Under the pieces are notes generated by a model, which made no database searches, was not told where the DNA came from, and worked only from the letters and a program-made list of their open reading frames with translations. This document shows positions 1-8,247 of a DNA stretch of 64,000 nt, in pieces. The translations under genes were made by a program, and so were the position numbers. Positions within the stretch are counted from its first letter, which is position 1, and each line of letters opens with the position of its first letter. The DNA is from Streptomyces sp. NBC_01214 (GTDB taxonomy: Bacteria > Actinomycetota > Actinomycetes > Streptomycetales > Streptomycetaceae): positions 3,691,001 to 3,755,000 of the forward strand of contig NZ_JAPEOS010000001.1 of NCBI RefSeq assembly GCF_026340975.1. Direction: 5' to 3'.

Positions 1-152
1 TGCTCGTCGGCGCGGGGGGCGCCTCCGCCGTCCTGGCGGACGCGCACACCACCGTGCAGGCCGACGACGACATGCCCTGGGGCGTCGTCAAGCCGCTGGT
101 CCCCCCGCACCCCGGCGGCGGTGGCAAGCACGGCGACATGCCCTGGGGCTGA
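1..152 (+). CDS. C-terminal end of a small exported protein with DMPWG repeats (5' truncated by window edge)
   Basis: The frame with codons beginning at base 3 is open from the window edge to TGA at 150-152. The visible end starts with a small, hydrophobic, alanine-rich stretch ending in ALADAHT-like residues, as expected for the tail of a signal peptide. The mature part is short and hydrophilic, with two copies of the pentapeptide DMPWG about 23 residues apart, the second at the very C-terminus, linked by a Pro/Gly/His-rich spacer. It converges on the large SARP regulator gene. I do not recognise a characterised family. Small secreted peptides with a repeated C-terminal motif beside a large regulator are sometimes signals or substrates, but that role is only a guess. 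Confidence 0.7.
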   Translation, partial: LVGAGGASAVLADAHTTVQADDDMPWGVVKPLVPPHPGGGGKHGDMPWG

Positions 153-210
153 CCCGCCCGCTCCTGCCCCCTCTTGCCCCGCCCCGCCCCGCTCGACGCG
201 CCGCCGGCCG

Positions 211-3200
211 TCAGGCCTTCTCTTCCTCCGGGTGCGTCAGCAGCGAGGTCAGTTCCGCCGCGGTGAAGGAACGATGCGGCAGCTCACCGGCGCCCCCACC
301 GCCAGGCTCGCCCCCACCGCCAGGCTCGCCCCCATCGGCCGTTCCACCCGCCGCGCCCTGGACCGCCGCCAGTAGCCGGCCCGCCTGCGCCCGCCAGGGC
401 TGCGCGCCGACTTCGCCGAACGCGGCCCGTGCCCGCCCGAACCTCTCCGCCGCCTCCGCCGGGCGGCCGCCGATCGCCTCCACACAGCCCAGATCGGTCT
501 CCACCCGGGCGTACAGGAAACGGTCCGCCAGCTCATCCGTGATCTCCAGGGCCTGCTGCAGCGTCCCTCCCGCCGCCGACAGCAGGCCCTGGCTCCACTG
601 CGTCTGCCCCAGCCCCCGCAGCGCGTGCGCCTCCCCGACCCGGTCGCCCTCGCCCCGGGTCAGCCGCAGTACCGCGCCGAAGGCTTCCGCGGCCTCGCCC
701 AGGTCTCCCGCCCGCAGTCGGACCTCAGCCAGCCGGTACACGCTCTGCGCCTCCGCCCGTACCGACCCGGTGCGCCGGCTGAGCGCCACCGCCCGCTCCG
801 CGAGGGGCAGCGCGCCGCCCACGTTGCCCCGGTCCAGCTCGATCTGCGCCTGGAAGCCGAGCAGATGGGCCTCGTTCCCGATGTCACCCGACGCGTGGAA
901 CCCGCTGAGGGCCGCCTCGCAGTACTCCAGGGCCCGCTCCCAGTCGCCCTGGAACCGTGCGCACATGGCCAGGTTCCGCTGGGCCAGCGCCGCCCCGCCC
1001 ATGTCACCGGTGGTGCGCAGCAGCCGCAGCGCGGCCATGTTCCAGCCCTCGGCCTGCTCGTAGCGCCGCTGGTAGATCGCCAGCGACCCCAGCAGCCGCA
1101 GCATCGTCGCCTCGCCCGGCTCGTCGCCGGAGCGCCGGGCCGAGGCCAGCGCCTGCTCGGCACAGCGCTGCCAGTCCTCCAAGTAGTTCTTCGTCTCGAA
1201 GTGCGGTACCGCGCTCTCGGTCAGCGTCCACGCGTACCGGGCCCGGCCCGTCTCCGCCGCGTGCGCCACCAGGTCCGTGACGGCGGTGCGCTCCGACTCG
1301 AACCAGTCCATCGGCGCGGCCAGCAGCTCTTCGGCCAGCTCCGGCAGGAAGCGCGGGGCCGGTGCCGGCGTCCGGCCCACCGGGAACCGGCGCCCGTCGA
1401 TCCGCCGGTGCGCCTCCTCGGCCAGCCAGAGCCAGGACGCGAAGGCCCGCTCCAGCGCGGCGTCGGTCTCCCCCTCCGGCTCGTCCGACTCCGCCCGCTC
1501 ACGGGCGAACAGCCGCAGCAGGTCCTGGAAGCGGTAGCGGGCGGCCCGCCCGGGCTCGGCTTCGGCCACCTCCAGCAGCTGTGCGTCGACCAGGTGGTCG
1601 ATCAGTTCCTCCGCGTGCCACACGTCGGTGTCCAGTACGGCCGCCCCCGCCCAGGCGGCGAAGTCCGCCGTGCGCAGCAGGCCGAGCCTGCGGTACATCC
1701 GGGCCGTCTCCGGCGGCAGGTCCCGGTAGGTGAGCCGGAAGCCGGCGCGCACCCCGCCCTCGCCCGGGCTCAGCACGTCGAGGCGGGAGCGGTGGTCGCG
1801 CAGCCGCGCCACCAGGCTCCGTACGCTCAGATTGGGTTTGGCCGCCAGCCGCGCGCCCGCGATCCGCAGCGCGAGGGGAAGGCAGTCGCACAGGGCGCCG
1901 AGTTGTTCCACCGCCACCGGGTCGCTGCCGAACCGGTCGGCCCCGGCCAGCTTGATCAGCAGCGCCGTCGCCTCGGTCGGCTCCAGCATCCGCAGCCGCA
2001 GGGTCAGCGCCGTGTAGTCCCCGGTCAGGTCGCCCAGGCTCTCCCGGCTGGTGGCCAGCACCACGCTGCGTCCGCCACCCGGGAGCAGGGGTCTGAGTTG
2101 GTGGAAGGAACGTACGTTGTCCAGGACGATCAGTGTCTTGCGGGTGCTGAGCAGGCTCCGGAACAGCGAGGCCCGCTCGTCGGGATCCGCCGGAATCTGG
2201 GGCGCGCCGATCCCGAGGGCGCGCAGGAAGCGGTCGAGCACGGCGGCGGGGGACACCGGTGCGTGCTCCTCGTCGTACCCGCGCAGATCGGCGAAGAGCT
2301 GGCCGTCCGGGAACTGGTCGGCGACCTGGCTCGCCCAGTGCACCGCGAGCGCGGTCTTGCCCACTCCGCCCACGCCGACGATGGTCGCCAGCGCCGGGGT
2401 GTGCGGGTTGTAGGGCTCCTTCAGGAGCCGGTCCAGCGAGGTCATCTCCCGCTGCCGACCGGTGAACGCCATCACGTCCGCGGGCAGTTGTGCCGGGATG
2501 GTGCTCAGGGCCGCCGGCGCGGGCGCCGCCGCGGCGGGGGGCCGGGTCAGTTCGGGGGAGTCGCGCAGGATCAGTTCGTGCAGCTGGCGAAGTCCGGGAC
2601 CCGGTTCGATCCCGAGCTGCTCGGTGAGTAACCGGCGGCCGTGCAGGAACACCTCGAGGGCCTCGGCCCGCTGCCCCGACCGGTACAGGGCCAGCATGAG
2701 GTGTTCGCGGCACTGTTCGCGCAGGGGGTGGCGGGCCACCAGCTCGGTGAGCTCACCGGTGAGCGCGCGGTGGCGGCCCAGCTGGAGCATCAGCCCGGCA
2801 CGTTCTTCCATCAGTGCGAGCCGCATCTGCTCCAGCCTGGTGGTCTCCGCCTCCAGTCGGGAGCCGGACGGCTCGTCCAGTGCGGAGCCCCGCCAGATGC
2901 TCAGCGCCTCCTCGAACTCGGTGCACGCCTCCTCGGTCCGTCCGTGCCGGGCGGCGTCCCGCCCCTGTTCGGCCCGCTCCATGAACTCCTGGACGTCGAT
3001 CCGGTGCTCTCCCTTGGCCAGCAGGTAGCCCGGGGGAGAGGTGATCAACAGATCGGTCACCCCGGCCTGCTTGAAGGTCTTGCGGAGGGTGGCCACACAG
3101 ATGGCGATCTGGTTGCGGGCCGTCGCCGGGGGAGATTCCGGCCAAACGGCGTCCACCAGGGTGTCCACCGAAACGATCCGGTCGGCGTAGAGCAGCAACA

Positions 3201-3300
3201 TCGAAAGGACCGTGGCCTGACGCCGGCCGTTGATGCGCAACGGACCGTCATCGGTCTGGATGAGGAGCGGCCCCAGCACTCTGAAGACAAACCGATTCAA
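211..3300 (-). CDS. AfsR/SARP-family transcriptional regulator with NB-ARC and TPR domains
   Basis: About 1029 residues if translation starts at the TTG at 3298-3300, which has a purine-rich GGGGGA-like site upstream; a frame continues further upstream to 3387 but that extension looks like non-conserved leader. Domain order is an OmpR-type winged helix (residues about 5-75), bacterial transcriptional activation domain (about 85-235), NB-ARC/AAA-type NTPase with Walker A GVGGVGKTALA near residue 306 and Walker B LIVLDN near 391, and C-terminal TPR-like helical repeats (about 730-980). This is the large AfsR-type architecture that activates secondary metabolism or development genes, with nucleotide- and TPR-dependent control. 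The last 60 residues are Gly/Pro-rich with a small tandem repeat (GGEPGGGGEPGGGG). No biosynthetic cluster is visible next to it, so its target may lie to the left. It converges with the DMPWG-peptide gene. Confidence 0.9.
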   Translation of the reverse strand: MNRFVFRVLGPLLIQTDDGPLRINGRRQATVLSMLLLYADRIVSVDTLVDAVWPESPPATARNQIAICVATLRKTFKQAGVTDLLITSPPGYLLAKGEHRIDVQEFMERAEQGRDAARHGRTEEACTEFEEALSIWRGSALDEPSGSRLEAETTRLEQMRLALMEERAGLMLQLGRHRALTGELTELVARHPLREQCREHLMLALYRSGQRAEALEVFLHGRRLLTEQLGIEPGPGLRQLHELILRDSPELTRPPAAAAPAPAALSTIPAQLPADVMAFTGRQREMTSLDRLLKEPYNPHTPALATIVGVGGVGKTALAVHWASQVADQFPDGQLFADLRGYDEEHAPVSPAAVLDRFLRALGIGAPQIPADPDERASLFRSLLSTRKTLIVLDNVRSFHQLRPLLPGGGRSVVLATSRESLGDLTGDYTALTLRLRMLEPTEATALLIKLAGADRFGSDPVAVEQLGALCDCLPLALRIAGARLAAKPNLSVRSLVARLRDHRSRLDVLSPGEGGVRAGFRLTYRDLPPETARMYRRLGLLRTADFAAWAGAAVLDTDVWHAEELIDHLVDAQLLEVAEAEPGRAARYRFQDLLRLFARERAESDEPEGETDAALERAFASWLWLAEEAHRRIDGRRFPVGRTPAPAPRFLPELAEELLAAPMDWFESERTAVTDLVAHAAETGRARYAWTLTESAVPHFETKNYLEDWQRCAEQALASARRSGDEPGEATMLRLLGSLAIYQRRYEQAEGWNMAALRLLRTTGDMGGAALAQRNLAMCARFQGDWERALEYCEAALSGFHASGDIGNEAHLLGFQAQIELDRGNVGGALPLAERAVALSRRTGSVRAEAQSVYRLAEVRLRAGDLGEAAEAFGAVLRLTRGEGDRVGEAHALRGLGQTQWSQGLLSAAGGTLQQALEITDELADRFLYARVETDLGCVEAIGGRPAEAAERFGRARAAFGEVGAQPWRAQAGRLLAAVQGAAGGTADGGEPGGGGEPGGGGAGELPHRSFTAAELTSLLTHPEEEKA

Positions 3301-3438
3301 AAGGTCCCCCGCCTCGAAACCCCGTGTCAGGCGCGAACGGTACCGCAAAGAGCGTCTCTCGGTGCAGTCAACTCTTGGGAAAAACATGGGCAGTTTCAGG
3401 CCAGCTTGTCCGTATAGCGGTGGACAAGCGCGTGGGCC

Positions 3439-3909
3439 TCACTGAGAGTCGTCGGATCCGATGGACGACAACGCGCCGGACAGGCCGCGCAGCACCTCGG
3501 CCGTGCGGTATACCTCTTCCTCGCCGCCGAGGCCCTCGCACAGCTGCCGCGCCAGCTCGGCGAGACAGGAGTCGATCTCCCGTTTCGCGGCCACGCCCTG
3601 CTCGGTGGCGGTGAGCAGCTTGGCCCGCCGGTGCGCCGGGTTGTCCAGATAGGCCGCGAGCCCCTGCCGTACCAACAGGTCCGCTATGCGCTGCACGCTC
3701 TGCCGGGTGGTCCCCAACCGCCGGGCCACGGCGGACACGGACAGTGACTCTTCCGTCACCGTGCTGAGTATCTGCCAGCGCGCGGCACTGAGCCCCGAGG
3801 CGAGCGCGAGCCGGTCCAGGGCGGCGGTGAACCGTCCGTTCAGCCGGAAGACCGCCACAGCGGCCCGGCTGAACGCCTCGGCCTCCCCGGACTCCGCCGT
3901 GCGCGCCAA
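3439..3909 (-). CDS. MarR-family transcriptional regulator
   Basis: A compact winged-helix protein of about 156 residues. The helix-turn-helix and wing read SVSAVARRLGTTRQSVQRIADLL, followed by the DPAHRRAKLLTATEQG-type wing typical of MarR. I prefer the TTG start at 3907-3909 because AAGGGGA sits 6 nt upstream; a GTG at 3964-3966 would give a longer N-terminus but has no ribosome-binding site. It is divergent from the FUSC-type transporter gene across about 400 bases that contain a nested inverted repeat (4066-4109), a reasonable operator. Regulation of that transporter is inferred from position only. Confidence 0.85.
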   Translation of the reverse strand: MARTAESGEAEAFSRAAVAVFRLNGRFTAALDRLALASGLSAARWQILSTVTEESLSVSAVARRLGTTRQSVQRIADLLVRQGLAAYLDNPAHRRAKLLTATEQGVAAKREIDSCLAELARQLCEGLGGEEEVYRTAEVLRGLSGALSSIGSDDSQ

Positions 3910-4065
3910 CGTCGGTCCCCTTCCGTACGTCCCGCGGGTCGCTGCACGATAACAGCGCGTGGTCACGTGGACGAGAGTCGGTCACGAGGGCGGGTCCCGG
4001 CCGGTGCGCCGGGCCCGTCGGGGCCGTGACCCGGGTCGCCGGAGGGCGCCCGGCGGGCTGGTCCG

Positions 4066-4109
4066 TTGGTAGGTCCATGGCCGACGAGTCGGCTTACAGG
4101 ATGTACCAA
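4066..4109. promoter_or_regulatory. Nested inverted repeat between marR-like and FUSC genes
   Basis: TTGGTA (4066-4071) is mirrored by TACCAA (4104-4109), and inside lies GCCGAC-GA-GTCGGC (4080-4093), a perfect 6-bp-arm palindrome. The structure sits in the divergent intergenic region 3910-4316, which otherwise shows no gene I can support. Candidate binding site for the MarR protein. Confidence 0.4.
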
Positions 4110-4316
4110 TGGCCCAGTGTCGGCGAGCTCGGTTGAGCCAGTGGGCCCGCGGATGCTTATCTGTGGCGTATCCATGTACTTACGGCGCCGCGCAGCGCCG
4201 GACGGCAATGAAGCCGGTTCCGGAGCGCGGCGCCTTCGCCGTGCCCGTCCACCGCCCACCACCCCCGGGCGGCACCGGGCCGGCGCGCACCACTGCAAGG
4301 GGGGCGGCACACCGCC

Positions 4317-5819
4317 GTGAAGAGGATGTTCGTGGCTCCGGATCCGGGGCGTATGAGACTGCGGAACTCGGCCCGCGCGGTGATCGGCGTCGTCGCCGCC
4401 GTCGCCCTCGCCGAGGTGTGCGGCCTCTCCCTGACCGCCTCCATCACCGGGGGACTGGCGGCCCTGCTCGCCCTCTTCACCGTGCTCGACGCGGACGTCC
4501 GCGCCCAGCGCCGGACCACCGCCCTGCTGCCCGTCGCCGGATTCCCCGTCCTGGCCCTCGCCACCACCCTGCACGGGGTGCCGCTCGCCCGGGACGGCGC
4601 CTTCCTCGCCGTCGTGTTCGCCGGGGTGTACGCCCGCCGCTTCGGCCCGCGCGGACACGCCCTCGGGATCTTCGCGTTCATGATGTTCTTCGTCACCCAG
4701 TTCCTGCACGCCCGGCCCGGGCAGTTGCCCGAGCTGTACGCCGCCGTCGGCCTGGCGCTCCTGGCCGCCGGGGCCGTGCGCTTCGTGCTGTGGCCCATCG
4801 AGCGGCGCACCCCGCCCCCCGCGGCCCCGCCCGGCCTGCCCGGAACCGGGCTTGCGCGGCCGACCACCCGGCAGGCCTTCCAGGCCACCGCCGCCTGCGC
4901 CTTCGCGCTCGGCATCGGCCAGGCGCTCTCCGACGACCGCTGGTACTGGGCCGTCGGCACCTCCTGGTGGATCTTCGTGAACACCGCCTCCCGGGGCGAG
5001 ACCCTCGTCCGGGGCTTCCGCCGCGTGCTCGGTACCGTCCTCGGCATCGCCGCCGGGCTGCTGATCGCCGTACCCCTGCACGGCGCGCCGGCGCCCACCG
5101 CGGCCCTGGTCGCCGTATGCGTCTTCGGGATCTTCTACACGGCCGCGCCCTCGTACTCCTGGATGATGTTCTTCGTCACCGTCATGGCCGGGCTGCTCTA
5201 CGGGCTCCTCGGCGTCCTGCACCCCGGACTGCTGCTCCTGCGCTTCCAGGAGACGGCCATCGGCGCGCTCGGCGCCGCCCTCGCCGTCGTGCTCATCCTT
5301 CCGGTCACCACCCACGCCGCCAACGACGCGTGGATCCAGCGCGCCCTGCACTGCGTGCGCGCCTCCACCGCGGCCGCCCTGGACCGCCTCGCGGGCGACC
5401 CGGACGCCGACCCCGCCCCGCACGCCGCCGAGCTCGAGCTGTTGCTGGGCCGGGTACGGATGGCGCTCGCGCCGCTCGTCCACCCGCTCAGCCCGCTGCG
5501 CGCCCGCAAGGCCCGGGCCCGGCAGGTGCTCGCGCTGCTCGACGACTGCGCCCGGGACGTGCGCGGGCTGGTCGCCGTCGCCGCTGACCCGCAGGCCTCG
5601 CACGACGCCCGGCTGGCCGCCGCCTGCTGGCGCGTGGAGGCCGCGGTGGAGGCCCTGACCGCCCCGCACGGCACTCCCGGGCCCACCACCGTGCCGCACC
5701 CCCGGCCCGCCGCCGCGGAACCGGCCCTCGCCCATCTCCACGGCCTGGAGCACGCCCTCGTGGCACTGGCGACCCCGCTGCGCACCGACCCCCGGGCGCC
5801 GCTGGTCATCAGCGCCTGA
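4317..5819 (+). CDS. FUSC-family (aromatic-acid-exporter-like) membrane protein
   Basis: 500 residues with two sets of hydrophobic membrane segments (residues about 20-165 and 190-330) followed by a helical soluble tail (about 335-500). This duplicated membrane-plus-cytoplasmic layout, and sequence such as WYWAVGTSWWIFVNTASRGE in the second repeat, fit the FUSC/aromatic acid exporter-like superfamily, which moves small organic acids or similar solutes. The GTG at 4317 gives the longest product; ATG at 4326 is an alternative. The 3' end overlaps the convergent helD-like gene by 11 bases. Likely controlled by the divergent MarR regulator; substrate unknown. Confidence 0.8.
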   Translation: MKRMFVAPDPGRMRLRNSARAVIGVVAAVALAEVCGLSLTASITGGLAALLALFTVLDADVRAQRRTTALLPVAGFPVLALATTLHGVPLARDGAFLAVVFAGVYARRFGPRGHALGIFAFMMFFVTQFLHARPGQLPELYAAVGLALLAAGAVRFVLWPIERRTPPPAAPPGLPGTGLARPTTRQAFQATAACAFALGIGQALSDDRWYWAVGTSWWIFVNTASRGETLVRGFRRVLGTVLGIAAGLLIAVPLHGAPAPTAALVAVCVFGIFYTAAPSYSWMMFFVTVMAGLLYGLLGVLHPGLLLLRFQETAIGALGAALAVVLILPVTTHAANDAWIQRALHCVRASTAAALDRLAGDPDADPAPHAAELELLLGRVRMALAPLVHPLSPLRARKARARQVLALLDDCARDVRGLVAVAADPQASHDARLAAACWRVEAAVEALTAPHGTPGPTTVPHPRPAAAEPALAHLHGLEHALVALATPLRTDPRAPLVISA

Positions 5820-8106
5820 GCAGCCCCTCCGGGACGTCCGCCAACCCCGCCGGCAGCCGGCCGGCGGTGTGCACCACTCCGAGGGCCTGGGTGGCCCGGG
5901 TCAGCGCCACGTACAGGTCGCTCGGCCGGAGCTCGTCCGGTTCCACCACGATCACCGTGTCGAACTCCAGCCCCTTGGCCTGGCGCGGGTCCAGCAGGAC
6001 CACCTGCTGGGTCAGGTCCGGCTCCGCTCCCGCGCGCACCCCCGGCAGTACGGCGCCCAGCGCCGCGTGCCGCGCCCGCGGCGCGATCACCGCGAGCCGG
6101 CCCTCGGCCGGCAGCTCCCGCGCCACGGCCTCCCGCGTCGCCGCCGTCAGGTCGCCGGTCGCCTGCACCCACGGCCGCACCCCGGTGGCCCGTACCGAAC
6201 GCGGCGGTTCGAAGCCGGGATCGCGCGTCCGCAGCAGGGCCGCCGCCACCTCCATGATCTCGGCCGGAGTGCGGTAGTTGACCCCCAGCCGGACCAGCTC
6301 CCAGCGCTCGCCCACGTACGGCGACAGGACCCGCTCCCACGAGCCGCACCCCGCTTCGTCGGCGGTCTGCGCCGGATCGCCGACCAGGGTCATCGACCGG
6401 GTCGGGCAGCGCCGCATCAGCAGCCGCCACGCCATCGCCGACAGCTCCTGCGCCTCGTCCACGATCACGTGCCCGAAGGCCCAGGTGCGGTCGGCCGCGG
6501 CCCGCTCGGCGGTGCTGCGGTGGTCGGCCTCCTCGTGGCGCTCGGCCATCCGCTCCGCGTCGATGATGTCGTGGGCCGCGAGGTACTCGCTCTCCTCGTC
6601 CTCGAACTCGTACGACTGGGAGCCCTCGGACAGGTCCAGCACCCCCTGCGCGTAAGCGATGCGCCGCTGCCGGTCGCGCTCCTCGGCGGCCCGCCGGGCG
6701 GTGTCGTCCTCGCCGAGCAGCTCGGCGGCCTCGTCCAGGAGCGGCACGTCGGCCGGGGTCCAGTCCGGCCGGGCCGCGGGCGCCCGCCGGATCAGGTCGG
6801 CCTCGTGCGCGGGCAGGTGCGTGGGGTCCGCCAGGAAGTCGGAGATCAGCCGCTGGGGGGTGAGCGAGGGCCACAGCGCATCGATCGCCGCCTGCACGGC
6901 CGCGCTCGTCGCGATCTCCTTGCCGAGCTGGGCGATGTCGTCCGAGCCCAGCAGGTTCGGACCGCCGTACGGGTCGGCGCCCAGCCGGTCGGCGAGCTGC
7001 GCGGTGAGCGCATCGATGATCGGGAAGGCGAAGGAGGGACGCGCCTGGTTGTGCGGCAGCCCGGTGGCCCGGGCCCGGTCCCGCGCCCCGTACGCCATGG
7101 TGCGGTCCAGCAGCAGGGTGCCGTACTCCTCGTGGTCGATCTCCAGCGCGGGCTCGGGGACGGTGTCGTACTCCTCGCCGGTGTCCGCCGGTACGGTCTC
7201 CGGCAGGCACTGCCGGTCGGCCACCACCTTGGCGAGGACCTCCGCCATCGCGGCCCGCCCCTTCACCGCGGCGGCCCCGGGGCGGTCGGCGGCGGTGGCG
7301 TGCACGCCGGGGAAGAGCTCGCCCGGAGTGGCCAGCAGTACGCCCGTCTCGCCGAGGGCCGGGAGCACCCCGCCGATGTAGCCGAGGAAGGCCGGGCCCG
7401 GTCCGACGATCAGCACGCCGCGCTGGGCGAGCAGCTCCCGGTGCGCGTACAGCAGGTACGCGGCGCGGTGCAGCGCGACCGCGGTCTTTCCGGTGCCGGG
7501 ACCGCCCTCGACGACGAGCACCCCGCGGTGCGTGGAGCGGATGATCCGGTCCTGCTCGGCCTGGATGGTGCGCACGATGTCGTGCATCCGGCCGGTCCGG
7601 GCGGCGTCGAGCGCGGCGAGGAGCACGGCGTCCGCGTCGGCGCCCTCGTGGCCGGTGCGCTCCGCGTCGGTCAGGTCGAGGATCTCGTCGTGCAGGGCGG
7701 TGACCACGCGCCCCCGGCTGCTGATGTGTCGGCGGCGGCGCAGCCCCATGGGGGTGTGACCGGTGGCGAGGTAGAAGGGGCGGGCCACGTCCGCCCGCCA
7801 GTCCAGGACCAGGGGAGTGCGCTCCGCGTCATCGGCCCGGATTCCGAGCCGACCGATGTGGTGGTCCCGGCCGTCGGAGAACTCCAGACGGCCGAAACAG
7901 AGGCCGTTCTCGCCCGCATTCAGGGCGGAAAGCAGACCGGACTGCTCGGCGACCAGGACGTCCCGCTCCAGGCGTGCCTGAAACCCGGTACCGACATCGC
8001 GCAGCGCCCCTTCGACCGCCCGTTCGGCCTGGTCACGCAGACCGTCGAGGCGCCTATAGAGGTCGGTGACGAATTGCTGCTCTTTCCGGAATTCCTCGGT
8101 TGACAA
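5809..8106 (-). CDS. helD: HelD-like RNA polymerase recycling ATPase (UvrD/Rep superfamily 1)
   Basis: About 765 residues. An N-terminal coiled-coil arm (residues about 1-60) is followed by a split superfamily-1 helicase core: Walker A GGPGTGKTAVALHRAAYLLY, a long charged insertion, Walker B VIVDEAQELS, and SF1 motifs including VGDPAQT, LGVNYRTPAEI and QAKGLEFDTVIV. This is the HelD pattern; HelD proteins bind RNA polymerase, push it off DNA and, in actinobacteria, help clear rifamycin-type inhibitors. I favour the TTG at 8104-8106 because AGGAG lies 5 nt upstream; GTG at 8110-8112 is in frame but would sit on top of that site. It is divergent from the streptothricin acetyltransferase gene. 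No inverted repeat of the known rifamycin-associated element was recognised. Exact subclass (HelD versus HelR) is not certain. Confidence 0.9.
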   Translation of the reverse strand: MSTEEFRKEQQFVTDLYRRLDGLRDQAERAVEGALRDVGTGFQARLERDVLVAEQSGLLSALNAGENGLCFGRLEFSDGRDHHIGRLGIRADDAERTPLVLDWRADVARPFYLATGHTPMGLRRRRHISSRGRVVTALHDEILDLTDAERTGHEGADADAVLLAALDAARTGRMHDIVRTIQAEQDRIIRSTHRGVLVVEGGPGTGKTAVALHRAAYLLYAHRELLAQRGVLIVGPGPAFLGYIGGVLPALGETGVLLATPGELFPGVHATAADRPGAAAVKGRAAMAEVLAKVVADRQCLPETVPADTGEEYDTVPEPALEIDHEEYGTLLLDRTMAYGARDRARATGLPHNQARPSFAFPIIDALTAQLADRLGADPYGGPNLLGSDDIAQLGKEIATSAAVQAAIDALWPSLTPQRLISDFLADPTHLPAHEADLIRRAPAARPDWTPADVPLLDEAAELLGEDDTARRAAEERDRQRRIAYAQGVLDLSEGSQSYEFEDEESEYLAAHDIIDAERMAERHEEADHRSTAERAAADRTWAFGHVIVDEAQELSAMAWRLLMRRCPTRSMTLVGDPAQTADEAGCGSWERVLSPYVGERWELVRLGVNYRTPAEIMEVAAALLRTRDPGFEPPRSVRATGVRPWVQATGDLTAATREAVARELPAEGRLAVIAPRARHAALGAVLPGVRAGAEPDLTQQVVLLDPRQAKGLEFDTVIVVEPDELRPSDLYVALTRATQALGVVHTAGRLPAGLADVPEGLLRR

Positions 8107-8129
8107 TTGCACTCCTGCCGCGATACGGT
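8100..8129 (+). promoter_or_regulatory. Strong leaderless-type promoter for the sat leader ORF
   Basis: TTGACA (8100-8105), a perfect -35 consensus, is followed by an 18-bp spacer and TACGGT (8124-8129). The GTG of a 12-codon ORF begins at 8136, exactly where transcription should start, so the mRNA would be leaderless. The -35 overlaps the start codon region of the divergent helD gene, so the two transcription units are tightly linked. Confidence 0.6.
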
Positions 8130-8135
8130 GTCCTC

Positions 8136-8174
8136 GTGAGCTTCACCACGACTTTGATTCAGGCGAAGTCGTGA
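8136..8174 (+). CDS. Predicted 12-residue regulatory leader peptide upstream of sat
   Basis: GTG at 8136 opens MSFTTTLIQAKS and closes at TGA 8172-8174. There is no ribosome-binding site, but the promoter at 8100-8129 places the transcript start on the GTG. The ORF contains a perfect hairpin (CACGACTT 8147-8154 with AAGTCGTG 8166-8173) and is followed 25 nt later by an intrinsic terminator and then the acetyltransferase gene. This order (leader ORF, hairpin, terminator, resistance gene) is the classic layout for ribosome-mediated attenuation. The Thr-Thr-Thr run is one possible stalling stretch. Expression is inferred; the peptide itself is too short for homology. Confidence 0.5.
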   Translation: MSFTTTLIQAKS

Positions 8175-8181
8175 ACTATTG

Positions 8182-8212
8182 AATATACGCTCTCCCCTCC
8201 CTCGGCAGCCAA
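8182..8212 (-). promoter_or_regulatory. Possible helD promoter
   Basis: On the minus strand TTGGCT (8212-8207) and TATATT (8187-8182) are separated by 19 bp, giving an untranslated leader of about 70 nt for helD that includes the CACGACTT/AAGTCGTG hairpin. Confidence 0.3.
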
Positions 8213-8231
8213 TTCGGCCGGGGGATTTTTT
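8199..8231 (+). terminator. Intrinsic terminator in the 5' leader of sat
   Basis: CCCTCGGC (8199-8206) pairs with GCCGGGGG (8217-8224, one G-U pair) around a 10-nt loop, followed by A and six T residues (8226-8231). It ends only 16 nt before the sat start codon, so any promoter for sat must lie upstream and transcribe through it. This marks it as an attenuator rather than the end of another gene. Confidence 0.6.
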
Positions 8232-8247
8232 GCGTACGGTGGATCTC

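Noticed and set aside
625-2631. A 668-codon plus-strand open frame opposite the SARP gene
   Set aside because: It is the mirror of a GC-biased real gene: no domain signature, Pro/Arg/Gly-rich composition and no ribosome-binding site. The same applies to long frames opposite the HelD, FUSC, spherulin and MFS genes.
1-3387. RiPP cluster suggested by the DMPWG peptide
   Set aside because: No maturation enzyme, protease or transporter is visible beside it; only a regulator is present.
211-3387. Start of the SARP regulator at 3387
   Set aside because: The extra 29 residues are Arg-rich and unlike the family; TTG 3300 with a purine-rich site just before the winged helix fits better.
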